In this document: positions 1 through 6,911 of the stretch, one piece after another | Numbering within the stretch: the stretch's first letter is position 1 | Layout of the letters: each line of letters opens with the position of its first letter | Origin: Spirochaetia bacterium | GTDB taxonomy: Bacteria; Spirochaetota; Spirochaetia; Treponematales; Breznakiellaceae | Direction of reading: 5' to 3' | DNA length: 11,440 nt | NCBI GenBank assembly: GCA_025997675.1 | Contig: BNUX01000089.1 | Coordinates: 1 to 11,440, forward strand | Position numbers and translations under genes: made by a program | The notes under the pieces: model-generated | What the model was told of the DNA's origin: nothing | The model's input: only the letters and a program-made list of their open reading frames with translations | Databases searched by the model: none

Positions 1-95
1 TCCCGACACGAAGTCCGGGGTACCCGTACCTTACGTGAAGGTCCTTGGAACCCTCCTTTCGTAATTTACCCCTCATCAGATTGGTGGAGAAAAGT

Positions 96-305
96 CATCC
101 GCACCTATGGATGACCCATTCGCACCCACGGATGACCCATCCGCACCTACGGATGACTCATCCGCACCTACGGATGACCCATCCGCACCCACGGATGACT
201 CATTCGTACCCACGGATGACCCATCCGCACCCACGGATGACTCATTCGCACCTATGGATGAGTCATCCGCACCCACGGATGACCCATTCGCACCTATGGA
301 TGATA
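96..305. repeat. Ten-unit 21-bp tandem repeat, each unit self-complementary
   Basis: Ten head-to-tail units of 21 bp, starting at 96, 117, 138 and so on to 285, vary at only a few positions (catccg or cattcg; cccacgg, ctacgg or ctatggatg). Each unit contains CATCC...GGATG arms, so a transcript could fold into a row of short hairpins, and GGATG of one unit can also pair with CATCC of the next. Because 21 is a multiple of three, several frames stay open and encode heptads such as DDPSAPT or MTHPHPR. None has a convincing start, and one ends at the TAG at 312-314 just before the next gene. I read it as an intergenic variable-number repeat. Positions 1-95 show nothing I can name. Confidence 0.9.
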
Positions 306-332
306 GCGGGGTAGCCCGCAAAGGAGTATATA

Positions 333-1016
333 ATGGGAAGAAGAAAGGTGAAGATTCCTCAAAAACACCGGGAAATCCTTACCCTGTGTGAGCAGCAGGT
401 TGCGTACCTGATGATTAACGGAACCGCTATGGGATACCCCCAGGAATTTGTCGACCGGTACGCCGCCGGTGTTGCCATTGCCCGGGTGGCCCTGGGGAAG
501 GTTGATAACAAGGACACCAAAAACCATCAGGACGTGAGGGCCAACACTGCGGCTATTAAGAAGCTGAAGGGGTTTTTGGTCGAGGGTAATGAGCGGTATC
601 TCCTGATCCCTCCCTGTACGGATGAGAACCTGGATAAAATGGGGGCGGCGCCGGAAGCGACCGAGAAAACCAAGGAGAATAAGCCCAAAGGGATAATCCG
701 GATAGGGGTGGAAAACCCCGCCAGATGCCAGGTGAGACTGCGGCTTGACTGGGACCCCACGTCCCAGGCGGATCCCAATGACGAGGAAGCCACCCACGAG
801 ATCCACTACCGTCTGGACCGGCCGGGGGTGCTTCCCCCGGCGGGCGGCTACGAGCAGCAGGACCTGGGTCTTGTCATCAACGACCGTAAGCTGCACCTGA
901 CCATCAGCGTGCCCCAGGAATATTCCGGCGGCACGATGTATGTGTCGGGCCGCTTCCTCAATCACAGCGGCAAGCCGGGGGACTTCTGCGCGATTGTGGT
1001 AATTATTATTACTTAG
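333..1016 (+). CDS. Hypothetical protein, 227 residues, helical N-terminal half and beta-rich C-terminal half
   Basis: I do not recognise a named family. The start is well supported: AAAGGAG at 319-325 sits seven bases before ATG 333. Residues 1 to about 100 look mostly helical, with a basic start (MGRRKVKIPQKHRE) and a charged stretch around NKDTKNHQDVRANTAAIKKL. A lysine- and glutamate-rich linker near residues 108-120 leads to a C-terminal half with alternating hydrophobic residues, including VRLRLDWDP, LHLTISVPQEY and MYVSGRF, and a strongly hydrophobic end (CAIVVIIIT). That pattern suggests a beta-sandwich. There is no signal peptide. The overall look recalls multi-copy hypothetical proteins of termite-gut treponemes, which is recollection only. 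The gene stands alone between the repeat array and a hairpin, and converges on the ABC transporter operon. Function unknown. Confidence 0.8.
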   Translation: MGRRKVKIPQKHREILTLCEQQVAYLMINGTAMGYPQEFVDRYAAGVAIARVALGKVDNKDTKNHQDVRANTAAIKKLKGFLVEGNERYLLIPPCTDENLDKMGAAPEATEKTKENKPKGIIRIGVENPARCQVRLRLDWDPTSQADPNDEEATHEIHYRLDRPGVLPPAGGYEQQDLGLVINDRKLHLTISVPQEYSGGTMYVSGRFLNHSGKPGDFCAIVVIIIT

Positions 1017-1029
1017 ATTGTTTTTGGAG

Positions 1030-1058
1030 GGAGGCTACCCAAATAATGGGTAGCCTCC
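1030..1058. terminator. Strong hairpin, probable bidirectional terminator
   Basis: GGAGGCTACCC (1030-1040) and GGGTAGCCTCC (1048-1058) form a perfect 11-bp stem with a 7-base loop, 14 bases after the stop at 1016. Neither strand has a clean T-run after the stem, so termination may be imperfect or helped by other factors. On the minus strand it lies 17 bases past the stop of the ynjD relic at 1076, so it may once have ended the convergent ABC operon as well. Confidence 0.6.
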
Positions 1059-1075
1059 TACTCGATTATTCCGGC

Positions 1076-1170
1076 TCAGAAGATGAGCCGCACCCCATCC
1101 CGGGTAACCAGCGCCCGGCAGCTGCGATCGGAAACGGCGGTGGGAATGCAAATACTGTTTGGGGCGGTAA
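1076..1170 (-). pseudogene. Relic of the 3' end of the ABC ATPase gene (ynjD-like), left copy of a direct repeat
   Basis: Read on the minus strand, this stretch encodes the last 31 residues of the ATPase at 1922-2764, from TAPN through RDGVRLIF, and then a stop at the same position (TGA here, TAA in the intact gene). The 93 bp 1078-1170 match 1924-2016 at all but three positions (1097, 1156, 1166). Two differences are synonymous and one changes Gly to Ser. There is no start and no upstream ATPase sequence, since homology stops abruptly at 1170, so it cannot be functional. It is followed on its own strand by the hairpin at 1030-1058, which suggests it marks the ancestral end of the operon before toxin-antitoxin DNA was placed between. 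Confidence 0.88.
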
Positions 1171-1197
1171 TATTGGAAAATTCTCCCATTTCTTCTA

Positions 1198-1226
1198 TTG
1201 ATGATGTTCGGGTAAACCATTATATT
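1198..1226 (+). promoter_or_regulatory. Predicted sigma-70-type promoter of the toxin-antitoxin pair
   Basis: TTGATG (1198-1203) and TATATT (1221-1226) are separated by exactly 17 bp, and the expected transcript start falls about 20 bases before the antitoxin ATG. The promoter lies in the unique DNA just inside the left copy of the direct repeat, so the module carries its own expression signal. Confidence 0.6.
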
Positions 1227-1254
1227 ATGAGGTGCAACAGTTTAGGAGGGCACT

Positions 1255-1500
1255 ATGCTGGCATTTCAAGGTTATTTTCAGTCGGGGCGGTTTGTAACCG
1301 ATACCCCCGTTCAAATCCCCGAAAGAAAGAAAACCATCGTCACGGTATTAGATGAGAACGTGGACGAGGCTAGGGAACGGAAGGCGTATCAAATGTTATG
1401 GGACGAAATAATAGATGAAATAGAAAACTCCGATGAAGTGCTTGAAGGTGAACCGGAATGTTTACACTTTAGAAGTCCTGAAGAAACAGAAGCTCTATGA
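1255..1500 (+). CDS. Probable type II antitoxin, partner of a PIN-domain toxin
   Basis: This 81-residue protein lies directly upstream of a PIN-domain toxin and overlaps its start by four bases (ATGA at 1497-1500), the usual order and coupling for type II toxin-antitoxin pairs. AGGAGG at 1244-1249 lies five bases before the ATG. The N-terminal third, with FQGYFQSGRFV and then IPERKKTIVTVLDE, looks like short beta strands with a basic patch and resembles small antitoxins often seen beside PIN toxins. The second half (about residues 34-81) is helical and very acidic, as expected for a toxin-binding tail. By family logic it would bind and neutralise the toxin and repress the promoter at 1198-1226. 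I cannot assign it to a named DNA-binding fold such as ribbon-helix-helix or AbrB. The role is inferred mainly from context. Confidence 0.75.
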   Translation: MLAFQGYFQSGRFVTDTPVQIPERKKTIVTVLDENVDEARERKAYQMLWDEIIDEIENSDEVLEGEPECLHFRSPEETEAL

Positions 1501-1901
1501 CAACCTATGCTCTTGATACTAACATTGTTTCCTATTTTCTCAAAAAAGATGCAACGATTGTCGCACGGATGCGACTGGAAAATAGCAAGGGAAACCAATT
1601 TGTCATTCCTCCAACGGTTTATTTTGAAATCAATAATTGGTTATTGAGAAATAATTCAAAAAACAAGATGACAACATTCGAGAAAATGTATTTTGCTCAA
1701 GGCATTGGTGTTATTGATAAAATTGTTTTAGACATTGCTTCAACGGTAAAGTTAAAAATGCAAAAACAGGGCAATGGTATTGAGGATGACGATCTGTTTA
1801 TTGCGGCCTATTGTTTGAAACATAACCTGCCTCTTGTTACCAATAATACAGATCATTTTAAAAATGTAGAAGGTTTAGAAACTCTAAACTGGGTTGAATA
1901 G
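1497..1901 (+). CDS. vapC: VapC-like PIN-domain ribonuclease toxin
   Basis: A 134-residue single PIN domain, the usual size for VapC toxins. The acidic metal-binding residues sit where expected: D7 in LDTNIVSYF, E44 in YFEINNW, an acidic cluster at E96-D99 before LFIAAY, and D119 in TNNTDHF. The set appears complete, so an active Mg-dependent endoribonuclease is likely. VapC enzymes typically cleave tRNA or rRNA and arrest translation; the target here is unknown. Its ATG overlaps the antitoxin stop, so it is translationally coupled and has no separate ribosome site. The gene is clearly more AT-rich than the transporter genes next to it, and its stop lies only 20 bp from the convergent ATPase gene. 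Both facts fit recent acquisition of the module. Transcription of the ABC operon could run antisense into it. Confidence 0.9.
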   Translation: MTTYALDTNIVSYFLKKDATIVARMRLENSKGNQFVIPPTVYFEINNWLLRNNSKNKMTTFEKMYFAQGIGVIDKIVLDIASTVKLKMQKQGNGIEDDDLFIAAYCLKHNLPLVTNNTDHFKNVEGLETLNWVE

Positions 1902-1921
1902 ATAGTATTGTTAATGGTGGA

Positions 1922-2764
1922 TTAGAAGATGAGCCGCACCCCGTCCCGGGTAACCAGCGCCCGGCAGCTGCGATCGGAAACGGCGGTGGGAATGCAAATA
2001 CCGTTTGGGGCAGTAAAGCAGCCGTCCTTGATTACCCCCTCCACAACCCGTAAACCCCCGAGGTATTGTACCGCCTCATGGTCCGTTTCCGGTGGAAATT
2101 CCGGCGTCCCATCGCCGTTGAGGGGGATAAGTTCCCCCTTAAACATGAGGGCAACGGTGTCCCCCATAAGAAAGGCGTCATCCCAATCGTGGGTTGCGAT
2201 GATCGTGGTGATTCCCGCATTGCACAGTATGGCGAGTATCTCGGCGCGAATATCACGGTGCAGGGATGGATCAAGATTCGAAAAGGGCTCGTCAAGGAGA
2301 AGGGCGGCGGGATTTATTACCAGGGCCATGGCAAGGGCGGCACGCTGGACTTGCCCCGCCGAAAGTTCATGGGGGTAGGAGGCAGCCCGTTCGGCAAGCC
2401 GTATCAGAGAGAGGTATTCATCCACCCGTTCCCGGATCTCTGCGGCGTTGGTATGCCGTATTTTGAGGCCAAAGGCAATATTTTCCCGCACCGAAAGATG
2501 GGGGAACAGCATACCGGGCTGCCGCAGCATCACTGCGCCCCGCCGTTCCGGCGGGAGTGAGTCGACGCTTACCCCGTTAAAACATACCGTGCCTGAATAA
2601 TTATTGATGATACCGGCGATGGATCGCAGCAGCGATGTCTTCCCCCCGCCGCTTGGACCAATAATGCAAAAAACGGATCCCGGTGTAACCCGGAGATGTA
2701 TATCCTTAAGGATATTGTTTTTCCCAACCCGCCAACCGAGGGATGAAACCTCTATCTCCGTCAT
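1922..2764 (-). CDS. ynjD: ABC transporter ATP-binding protein, YnjD-like
   Basis: The ATPase of an importer, powering uptake through the two permeases encoded just upstream. All nucleotide-binding motifs are present: Walker A GPSGGGKT (36-43), Q-loop Q82, signature LSAGQ (134-138), Walker B ALLLDEP with E159, D-loop SNLD and H-loop H192. The signature has Ala where LSGGQ is usual, a tolerated variant. At 280 residues it is longer than E. coli YnjD (about 217). The extra C-terminal 70-75 residues (VVEGVIKDGCFTAPNG and onward) look like a small regulatory beta domain of TOBE type. The start ATG overlaps the preceding permease stop by four bases, with a G-run before it. The last 93 bp are duplicated at 1078-1170. 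Assignment to YnjD rather than a thiamine or iron ATPase depends on the operon partners. Confidence 0.9.
   Translation of the reverse strand: MTEIEVSSLGWRVGKNNILKDIHLRVTPGSVFCIIGPSGGGKTSLLRSIAGIINNYSGTVCFNGVSVDSLPPERRGAVMLRQPGMLFPHLSVRENIAFGLKIRHTNAAEIRERVDEYLSLIRLAERAASYPHELSAGQVQRAALAMALVINPAALLLDEPFSNLDPSLHRDIRAEILAILCNAGITTIIATHDWDDAFLMGDTVALMFKGELIPLNGDGTPEFPPETDHEAVQYLGGLRVVEGVIKDGCFTAPNGICIPTAVSDRSCRALVTRDGVRLIF
1924..2016. repeat. Right copy of the 93-bp direct repeat flanking the toxin-antitoxin module
   Basis: This segment lies in the 3' end of the intact ATPase gene and matches 1078-1170 at 90 of 93 positions in the same orientation, 846 bp apart. The two copies bracket about 750 bp of unique DNA holding the toxin-antitoxin promoter and both genes. 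I see no integrase, transposase or terminal inverted repeats within the bracketed DNA. Confidence 0.9.
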
Positions 2765-3564
2765 GAAAGGCCCCCCCGGTCCGCAGTAATCCGCTTTGCG
2801 GCGGCGGGTAACAATACTACACAGACGCCAAGGGCGATATAAAATACCGTGTATACCGCAGCCGTCGTACGGTTTGAACTTTCAAGGAAGGCGGCCATCC
2901 GTATGGAAAAAACAGTATGCTTACCCGTAAGGAAAAAGGCCTCAATGATATACTGCCCATAGGCAACCGCAAAGGCAAACGCAAAGGCGATGGTCACATG
3001 GGGAGCGATAAGGGGCAGCTCCACACGAAAAAGGGTCTGCCATGAATTGGCGCCCAGAACAGCAGCGGTTTCCCGGCTCGCCTGTATGCCCCCCCGGTAT
3101 GCGGAATAAATGACCCGGAACGCGTAGGGAAACGAAAAAAAGAGATAGAGCGAAAACATGGGGAGCCGCATCAGGGAAGGAACATACCAAACCGCCCATT
3201 GATGCACCGCAAGGGTCATGCATAAAACCGGAACAAGGGCCGGGAAAAAAAAGAGGGCCTCGAAAAATGGAGCAATCCGTGACCGGCTTTCCGCCAGGGT
3301 GCGTGCGGAAACGAGGGAAAGGGCGCAGGAAACAAGGGCTACGGCAATTGCGTATCCGGTGACGCGGAACAACGCCGGAATATCCCCGGAACGCACAATA
3401 TAACGCCACCCTGAAAGGGTAAAGCTCCGGGGGAAGGGGTCTGAAAGGGACCAGCGGGAAATTACCGTCCACAGTAACAGTGAAACAAATGGCAACACCC
3501 CCAACACCATAACGGTGATGCCCGCCAGGGTTCGCGGTATATTATTGTTCTTTCTTTCTTCCAT
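2761..3564 (-). CDS. ABC transporter permease, second YnjC-like half
   Basis: A 267-residue integral membrane protein with about six hydrophobic segments, the first near residues 13-34. The permease signature loop ETAAVLGANSWQTLFRVELP (about 165-184) matches the EAA motif that docks onto the ATPase. It overlaps the previous permease gene by 23 bp and the ATPase gene by four, so the three are translationally coupled. The ribosome site before ATG 3564 is weak, consistent with coupling. In E. coli, YnjC is one long protein with two such modules. Here the second module is a separate gene, as in the ThiP and Fbp families before fusion. It would form a heterodimeric channel with the 3542-4375 product. 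The transported substrate is unknown. Confidence 0.88.
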   Translation of the reverse strand: MEERKNNNIPRTLAGITVMVLGVLPFVSLLLWTVISRWSLSDPFPRSFTLSGWRYIVRSGDIPALFRVTGYAIAVALVSCALSLVSARTLAESRSRIAPFFEALFFFPALVPVLCMTLAVHQWAVWYVPSLMRLPMFSLYLFFSFPYAFRVIYSAYRGGIQASRETAAVLGANSWQTLFRVELPLIAPHVTIAFAFAFAVAYGQYIIEAFFLTGKHTVFSIRMAAFLESSNRTTAAVYTVFYIALGVCVVLLPAAAKRITADRGGLS

Positions 3565-4375
3565 ATAACATCACCAGGGCAAGCGCCGCCGCAGAAATAA
3601 GGGAAAAAACAAACTCAATCCCACAGAGGGTCAGGGCGAGGGATTTGCTTTCCGCATCCGCTGAATAATACAGCAATACTAAAAGTTCGCCAAGCCCTTT
3701 TGGCGCAGAGGGCCCCAGGAACGCGAAGCCTTCGTAGCTGAAAAGGGTAAACTGAAACAGCAGTATGGCCACCCCCGCAAAGGGCCGCCGCCCCAGGGGA
3801 AGGAACACCCGCCAAAACATATCCCAACTGCCTACGCCAAGGGTACGGGCGGTCTCCTGAAATTGTTTACGTATGTCAAAAAACACCACCGCCATGGTCA
3901 AAAAAACAAAGGGTATCTGTTTGTAAAGACAGGTAATGATCACCCCCAGGCCCAGGGGGTGATACCGTATACCCAGGGTACGCAGGCCTGGATAGAAAAC
4001 CTTTACAAGATGCGCGGCAAGCCCGCTGTCTCCAAAGGCATTCGCCGCCAGAGACGCTGCCGCCAGATAGGGCAGCATAACCAGTACCTTTGCAAGGATA
4101 AGACGGCCCTGAATTTTTTCGCAGAACAGGTACGCAAGAAACGCGCCTGACAGTGACGCTATTACCGATGTAACAAGGGCAATGCAAAGGGAAAATAAAA
4201 CAGAACTTCTAAACAGGGGCAGCGCCGCAAGGGCATACAAATCGGCCAGGCCGTTACGGCCGCCGCCATGCAGGGCATAGGCCATTCCCGTAACAAGGGG
4301 CGCTGCGGTAAGCAGTACGGCGGGCCCAAGGAACAGGGCGCGAAACATCAGCCTTTGCGGCGCAGCGTTCCTCAT
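3542..4375 (-). CDS. ABC transporter permease, first YnjC-like half
   Basis: A 277-residue inner-membrane protein with hydrophobic segments near residues 12-35, 56-83, 92-113, 142-166, 200-220 and 248-270. The EAA loop ETARTLGVGSWDMFWRVFLP lies at about 174-193. The ATG at 4373-4375 directly abuts the stop of the substrate-binding protein at 4376, and the gene ends inside the next permease gene, as expected for a tightly coupled importer operon. It corresponds to the N-terminal module of E. coli YnjC by order; the two modules cannot be told apart by eye with certainty. With the 2761-3564 product it would form the translocation pore of a type I importer fed by the YnjB-like lipoprotein. Confidence 0.88.
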   Translation of the reverse strand: MRNAAPQRLMFRALFLGPAVLLTAAPLVTGMAYALHGGGRNGLADLYALAALPLFRSSVLFSLCIALVTSVIASLSGAFLAYLFCEKIQGRLILAKVLVMLPYLAAASLAANAFGDSGLAAHLVKVFYPGLRTLGIRYHPLGLGVIITCLYKQIPFVFLTMAVVFFDIRKQFQETARTLGVGSWDMFWRVFLPLGRRPFAGVAILLFQFTLFSYEGFAFLGPSAPKGLGELLVLLYYSADAESKSLALTLCGIEFVFSLISAAALALVMLYGRKKEQ

Positions 4376-5575
4376 TTACCGGAGAAGCACCCTTTCCTGC
4401 CACAGTTTTTCTATGATCACCACCACATCCCCTGAAAGTTCCGGCATGGCGTGGGCGGCAAGCTCCTCATCCGCAAGCAGCGACCGGTACGCGGCGGGAT
4501 TCAAGCCCGTTGCGTTGGTGTTGAAAAGGGCCTTCTCCGTTTCGGTAAGCCGCGAAAAATCTATCACCGGCGCATCCCCCCAACCGGAAAGCTTTGCCTT
4601 TGACGCCTGCATCCCGGGGGAGAGGGCGGCGTCAATTACCTTAAGAGCCGCCTCCTTCGCCGCGCTGTTCTCCGGTATTGCAAGGAAGTGGGTATTGCTC
4701 GGGGTCCCGCTGTCCCACACAAAAGTCCTGGCGCTAAGGGGCCACAGGCCTTCGTTTACCTGGGCGTAACTCTTGTAGGAATTATAATCCATGGTGATAT
4801 AAATCGTTCCATCCTGAAACAACTCATCAAGCTGGGCCACCGTCTTAGGATAGGTTGCGCCCTTCCGCCAGAGCAGGGGCTCAATAGCATTGAGGTAGTC
4901 AAGGACAGGGGCAATCACTCGGGCAATAGCATCGTAATCGGCGGGTACATCCTTTATGGCGTCATACCCGGCAATATCGTAAACAAGGGTACGTAAAAAC
5001 GCGGAGGCGACAAAATCATCCGACTCCGGGTAGGTAAAGGCGCCGGGGTTGGCCTCTAAAAACGTTTTAAGTTCCCGGGCATTCTTCGGAGGATGCGGAA
5101 CCTTTTCCGTGTCCGCAGCAAAGATAAACTGCGCCCGCCCCCAGGGGGATTCGGAGCCATCCGTGGGCAGCCCAAAATCATAGCAGTTTTTTTTATCATC
5201 AAGATCAAGGTAGGCGCGGGCATTTGGCAGCGTTTCAAGGAAGGATTCATGGAGGAGCCCATTGGCCTTCGCATAACGAAAATTTTCTCCGTTAATCCAG
5301 ACCACGTCAATGGTTCCCGTAACCCCCGCTTGTTTTTCATGTTCAAGCTTCGCAAGAATTTCGTCAATATTCATGGGGGACCATTGCAGTTTTACTCCGG
5401 CGGTTTTTTCAACAAAGGGGGCCAATTCCTCAGTGATCCATTGATTTACCTTAGGGTCTCCTCCCCACCCGCTCATAACGACCATTGGGAGCGAATTCTT
5501 TTTTGCACATCCAAAAAAACTTATGAAAACAAAAAGCGCAAGAAATAGTGTTACGGTGCGGAATCCTTTACTCAT
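4376..5575 (-). CDS. ynjB: ABC transporter substrate-binding lipoprotein, YnjB-like
   Basis: The solute-capture subunit of the importer. A basic start and hydrophobic stretch end in the lipobox FFGC, so the mature protein should be a lipid-anchored lipoprotein. Shared landmarks with E. coli YnjB, recalled from its sequence, run in order: WGGDPKVNQW near the mature start, WINGENFRYAKANGLL, ETLPN, ESPWGRAQFIF, PGAFTYP and LLWRKGATYP. This supports true YnjB orthology rather than a generic iron or thiamine binder. Two ATGs are possible. AGGAG is one base before ATG 5581 but seven before the second, in-frame ATG at 5575, so I chose the latter (399 residues); 5581 adds two residues. It follows the phosphatidyltransferase gene by 13 bp. 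Ligand unknown. Confidence 0.92.
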   Translation of the reverse strand: MSKGFRTVTLFLALFVFISFFGCAKKNSLPMVVMSGWGGDPKVNQWITEELAPFVEKTAGVKLQWSPMNIDEILAKLEHEKQAGVTGTIDVVWINGENFRYAKANGLLHESFLETLPNARAYLDLDDKKNCYDFGLPTDGSESPWGRAQFIFAADTEKVPHPPKNARELKTFLEANPGAFTYPESDDFVASAFLRTLVYDIAGYDAIKDVPADYDAIARVIAPVLDYLNAIEPLLWRKGATYPKTVAQLDELFQDGTIYITMDYNSYKSYAQVNEGLWPLSARTFVWDSGTPSNTHFLAIPENSAAKEAALKVIDAALSPGMQASKAKLSGWGDAPVIDFSRLTETEKALFNTNATGLNPAAYRSLLADEELAAHAMPELSGDVVVIIEKLWQERVLLR

Positions 5576-5588
5576 TATCATACTCCTG

Positions 5589-6185
5589 TTATGATTTTTC
5601 TTTGCGTAAAATTAGGGCCGTCATAAGAGCCCGCTGACAGGCGGTAAAAAGTATCAACCCTGCGCAGAGGTACCCAAGCACATTGAGCACATCCGGGAAA
5701 AGCCACATGAGGGAAAATATGATAAAGCCCTCGGTACGCTCCATAAGCCCCGACTGGTAAAAAAAACTTTTTTCGCTTTCCTTTTTTACCAGCGTCCCGG
5801 TGAGTAAAAACGCGGTCATGGAAAGAACTATCGACAGGGCGGCGCATAAAAGGGGAAAGGAAGAACCGGGGTGCACTATCCCCAGTGAAAGCAGAATACC
5901 AGCCTCAACAATCCGGTCAAAGAAGACATCCAGAAAGGACCCAAGGGGAGAAACCCGCCCGGTGCGCCTGGCAAGGGCGCCGTCGACCGCATCCAGGTAC
6001 CCTGAAACCCAGAGGGTTATAACCGCCGCCGCCGGAAAAGACAGAAGGTACAGGACGCTCGCCCCAAGCCCTATAAGCAGCGCGAGAACGGTTACGCTCA
6101 GGGGGGAAAAGCCCATCGTTTCAAAGACCCGGGCCCCCGCGTCAAATATGAAGGCTGTTTTCTTTCGTACTCCCGTATCCAGCAC
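5589..6185 (-). CDS. ynjF: CDP-alcohol phosphatidyltransferase family protein, YnjF-like
   Basis: A 198-residue polytopic membrane enzyme with the complete CDP-alcohol phosphotransferase motif: D65, D68-G69, A72-R73, G82, D86 and D90 (GYLDAVDGALARRTG then LGSFLDVFFD). Family members move a phosphatidyl or related group from a CDP-linked donor to an alcohol at the inner membrane. The segment KSFFYQSGLMERTEG followed by a hydrophobic run and LFPD resembles KSFYYLGGLTEGTE in E. coli YnjF, so it fits that uncharacterised branch better than PgsA or PssA. The start is GTG at 6183-6185 with AAAGGA six bases upstream, only two bases after the TVP38 gene's stop. The acceptor alcohol is not predictable. 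The location suggests it might be the solute imported by the adjacent transporter, which is inference. Confidence 0.88.
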   Translation of the reverse strand: MLDTGVRKKTAFIFDAGARVFETMGFSPLSVTVLALLIGLGASVLYLLSFPAAAVITLWVSGYLDAVDGALARRTGRVSPLGSFLDVFFDRIVEAGILLSLGIVHPGSSFPLLCAALSIVLSMTAFLLTGTLVKKESEKSFFYQSGLMERTEGFIIFSLMWLFPDVLNVLGYLCAGLILFTACQRALMTALILRKEKS

Positions 6186-6187
6186 GT

Positions 6188-6892
6188 TTATTCCTTTGCG
6201 GTTTGTTTCCTGGTAAAGATACTTTTTAGGAGAACCGCAAGCGCGCTAAGCGCAAAGATGATGAGAAGGGCGGTAACCACCAACCGTATGCTTCCTGTCA
6301 ACATACCGCCCACATAGGAATAGACAATGGTCGCGGGTAATTGCCCAATCCCCGTGGCAATGAGAAACGGCGCCACCTTCATCGCGGTAAGCCCCGCCGC
6401 ATAGCTTACCACATCAAATGAAACAAAGGGCAATAAACGGCAGATGAGAATCGTGTTTTTTCCATATTGTGCAAAGAATGAATCTATTTGTTTCAACGCA
6501 GTCTTGCTGGTTAGTTTAACAACCGCATCCCGGCCTAATATGTGGGCAATGTAAAAGCAAACGGCCGCCCCCGCCATTGCACTGCTCCATGAAAGTATCG
6601 CCCCTTTCCACCACCCAAAGATAGCGGCATTAGCGAAGGTGAGCAGGAATGCCGGGAGGGGAGCGGCTACGGATTGTAATATCATCAGCAGAAACGATAC
6701 CACCACTGCCCAAACGCCAAAGGAACGGATGTAGGCCGCCACCGCCTCCACATTCATAGACGCAAACAGCGCGAAAATAGGGTTCAATGCATTGTGGATG
6801 GGCGGCAAAAAAAAGTAACCAAGCACCGCAAAAACAAGAAAGGCAAGTACAATAATTCTGGCCGTCCACTTTTTAACACCCTCTGTTTTCAT
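6188..6892 (-). CDS. TVP38/TMEM64 (VTT/DedA-like) membrane protein, YdjX/YdjZ-like
   Basis: A 234-residue membrane protein with a signal-anchor helix (about 11-30) and further hydrophobic segments at about 57-90, 95-118, 165-195 and 200-225. The family core is recognisable: a glycine-rich re-entrant region (AAIFGWWKGAILSW) followed by IAHILGRDAV, then ICRLLPFVSFDVVSYAAGLT, and the end segment IGQLPATIVYSYVGG. VTT-domain proteins related to DedA and TMEM41B are linked to lipid translocation across membranes. E. coli carries two such proteins, YdjX and YdjZ, beside ynjABCDEF, so the pairing with this importer is conserved. AGGTGG precedes the ATG by four bases. Its stop is two bases before the phosphatidyltransferase start, arguing for joint function. 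Confidence 0.87.
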   Translation of the reverse strand: MKTEGVKKWTARIIVLAFLVFAVLGYFFLPPIHNALNPIFALFASMNVEAVAAYIRSFGVWAVVVSFLLMILQSVAAPLPAFLLTFANAAIFGWWKGAILSWSSAMAGAAVCFYIAHILGRDAVVKLTSKTALKQIDSFFAQYGKNTILICRLLPFVSFDVVSYAAGLTAMKVAPFLIATGIGQLPATIVYSYVGGMLTGSIRLVVTALLIIFALSALAVLLKSIFTRKQTAKE

Positions 6893-6911
6893 AAAACCAC
6901 CTTCTTTATTG

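Noticed and set aside
96..305. CRISPR array
   Set aside because: The 21-bp units abut directly with no unique spacers, and no cas genes are present.
45..391. Three overlapping repeat-coded reading frames (MTHPHPR, DDPSAPT and, antisense, SSVGADG heptads) as genes
   Set aside because: They arise because a 21-bp repeat leaves several frames open. None has a convincing start and ribosome site, and the downstream gene has its own clear start.
294..965. Antisense 223-residue reading frame opposite the first gene
   Set aside because: No ribosome site and no recognisable domain; the plus-strand gene has a good start and plausible fold.
1078..2016. Insertion sequence or transposon
   Set aside because: There is no transposase and no terminal inverted repeats; the flanks are a long direct repeat of coding sequence.
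1083..2378. Two plus-strand reading frames sharing the same first 24 residues (1083 and 1929), as paralogous genes
   Set aside because: They are antisense shadows of the duplicated ATPase 3' end; the shared start is simply the direct repeat.
1922..5575. Thiamine (ThiBPQ) or iron (FbpABC) importer
   Set aside because: The general architecture fits, but the binding protein carries YnjB landmarks (WGGDP, WINGENFR, ESPWG) and the neighbours are YnjE- and YnjF-like.
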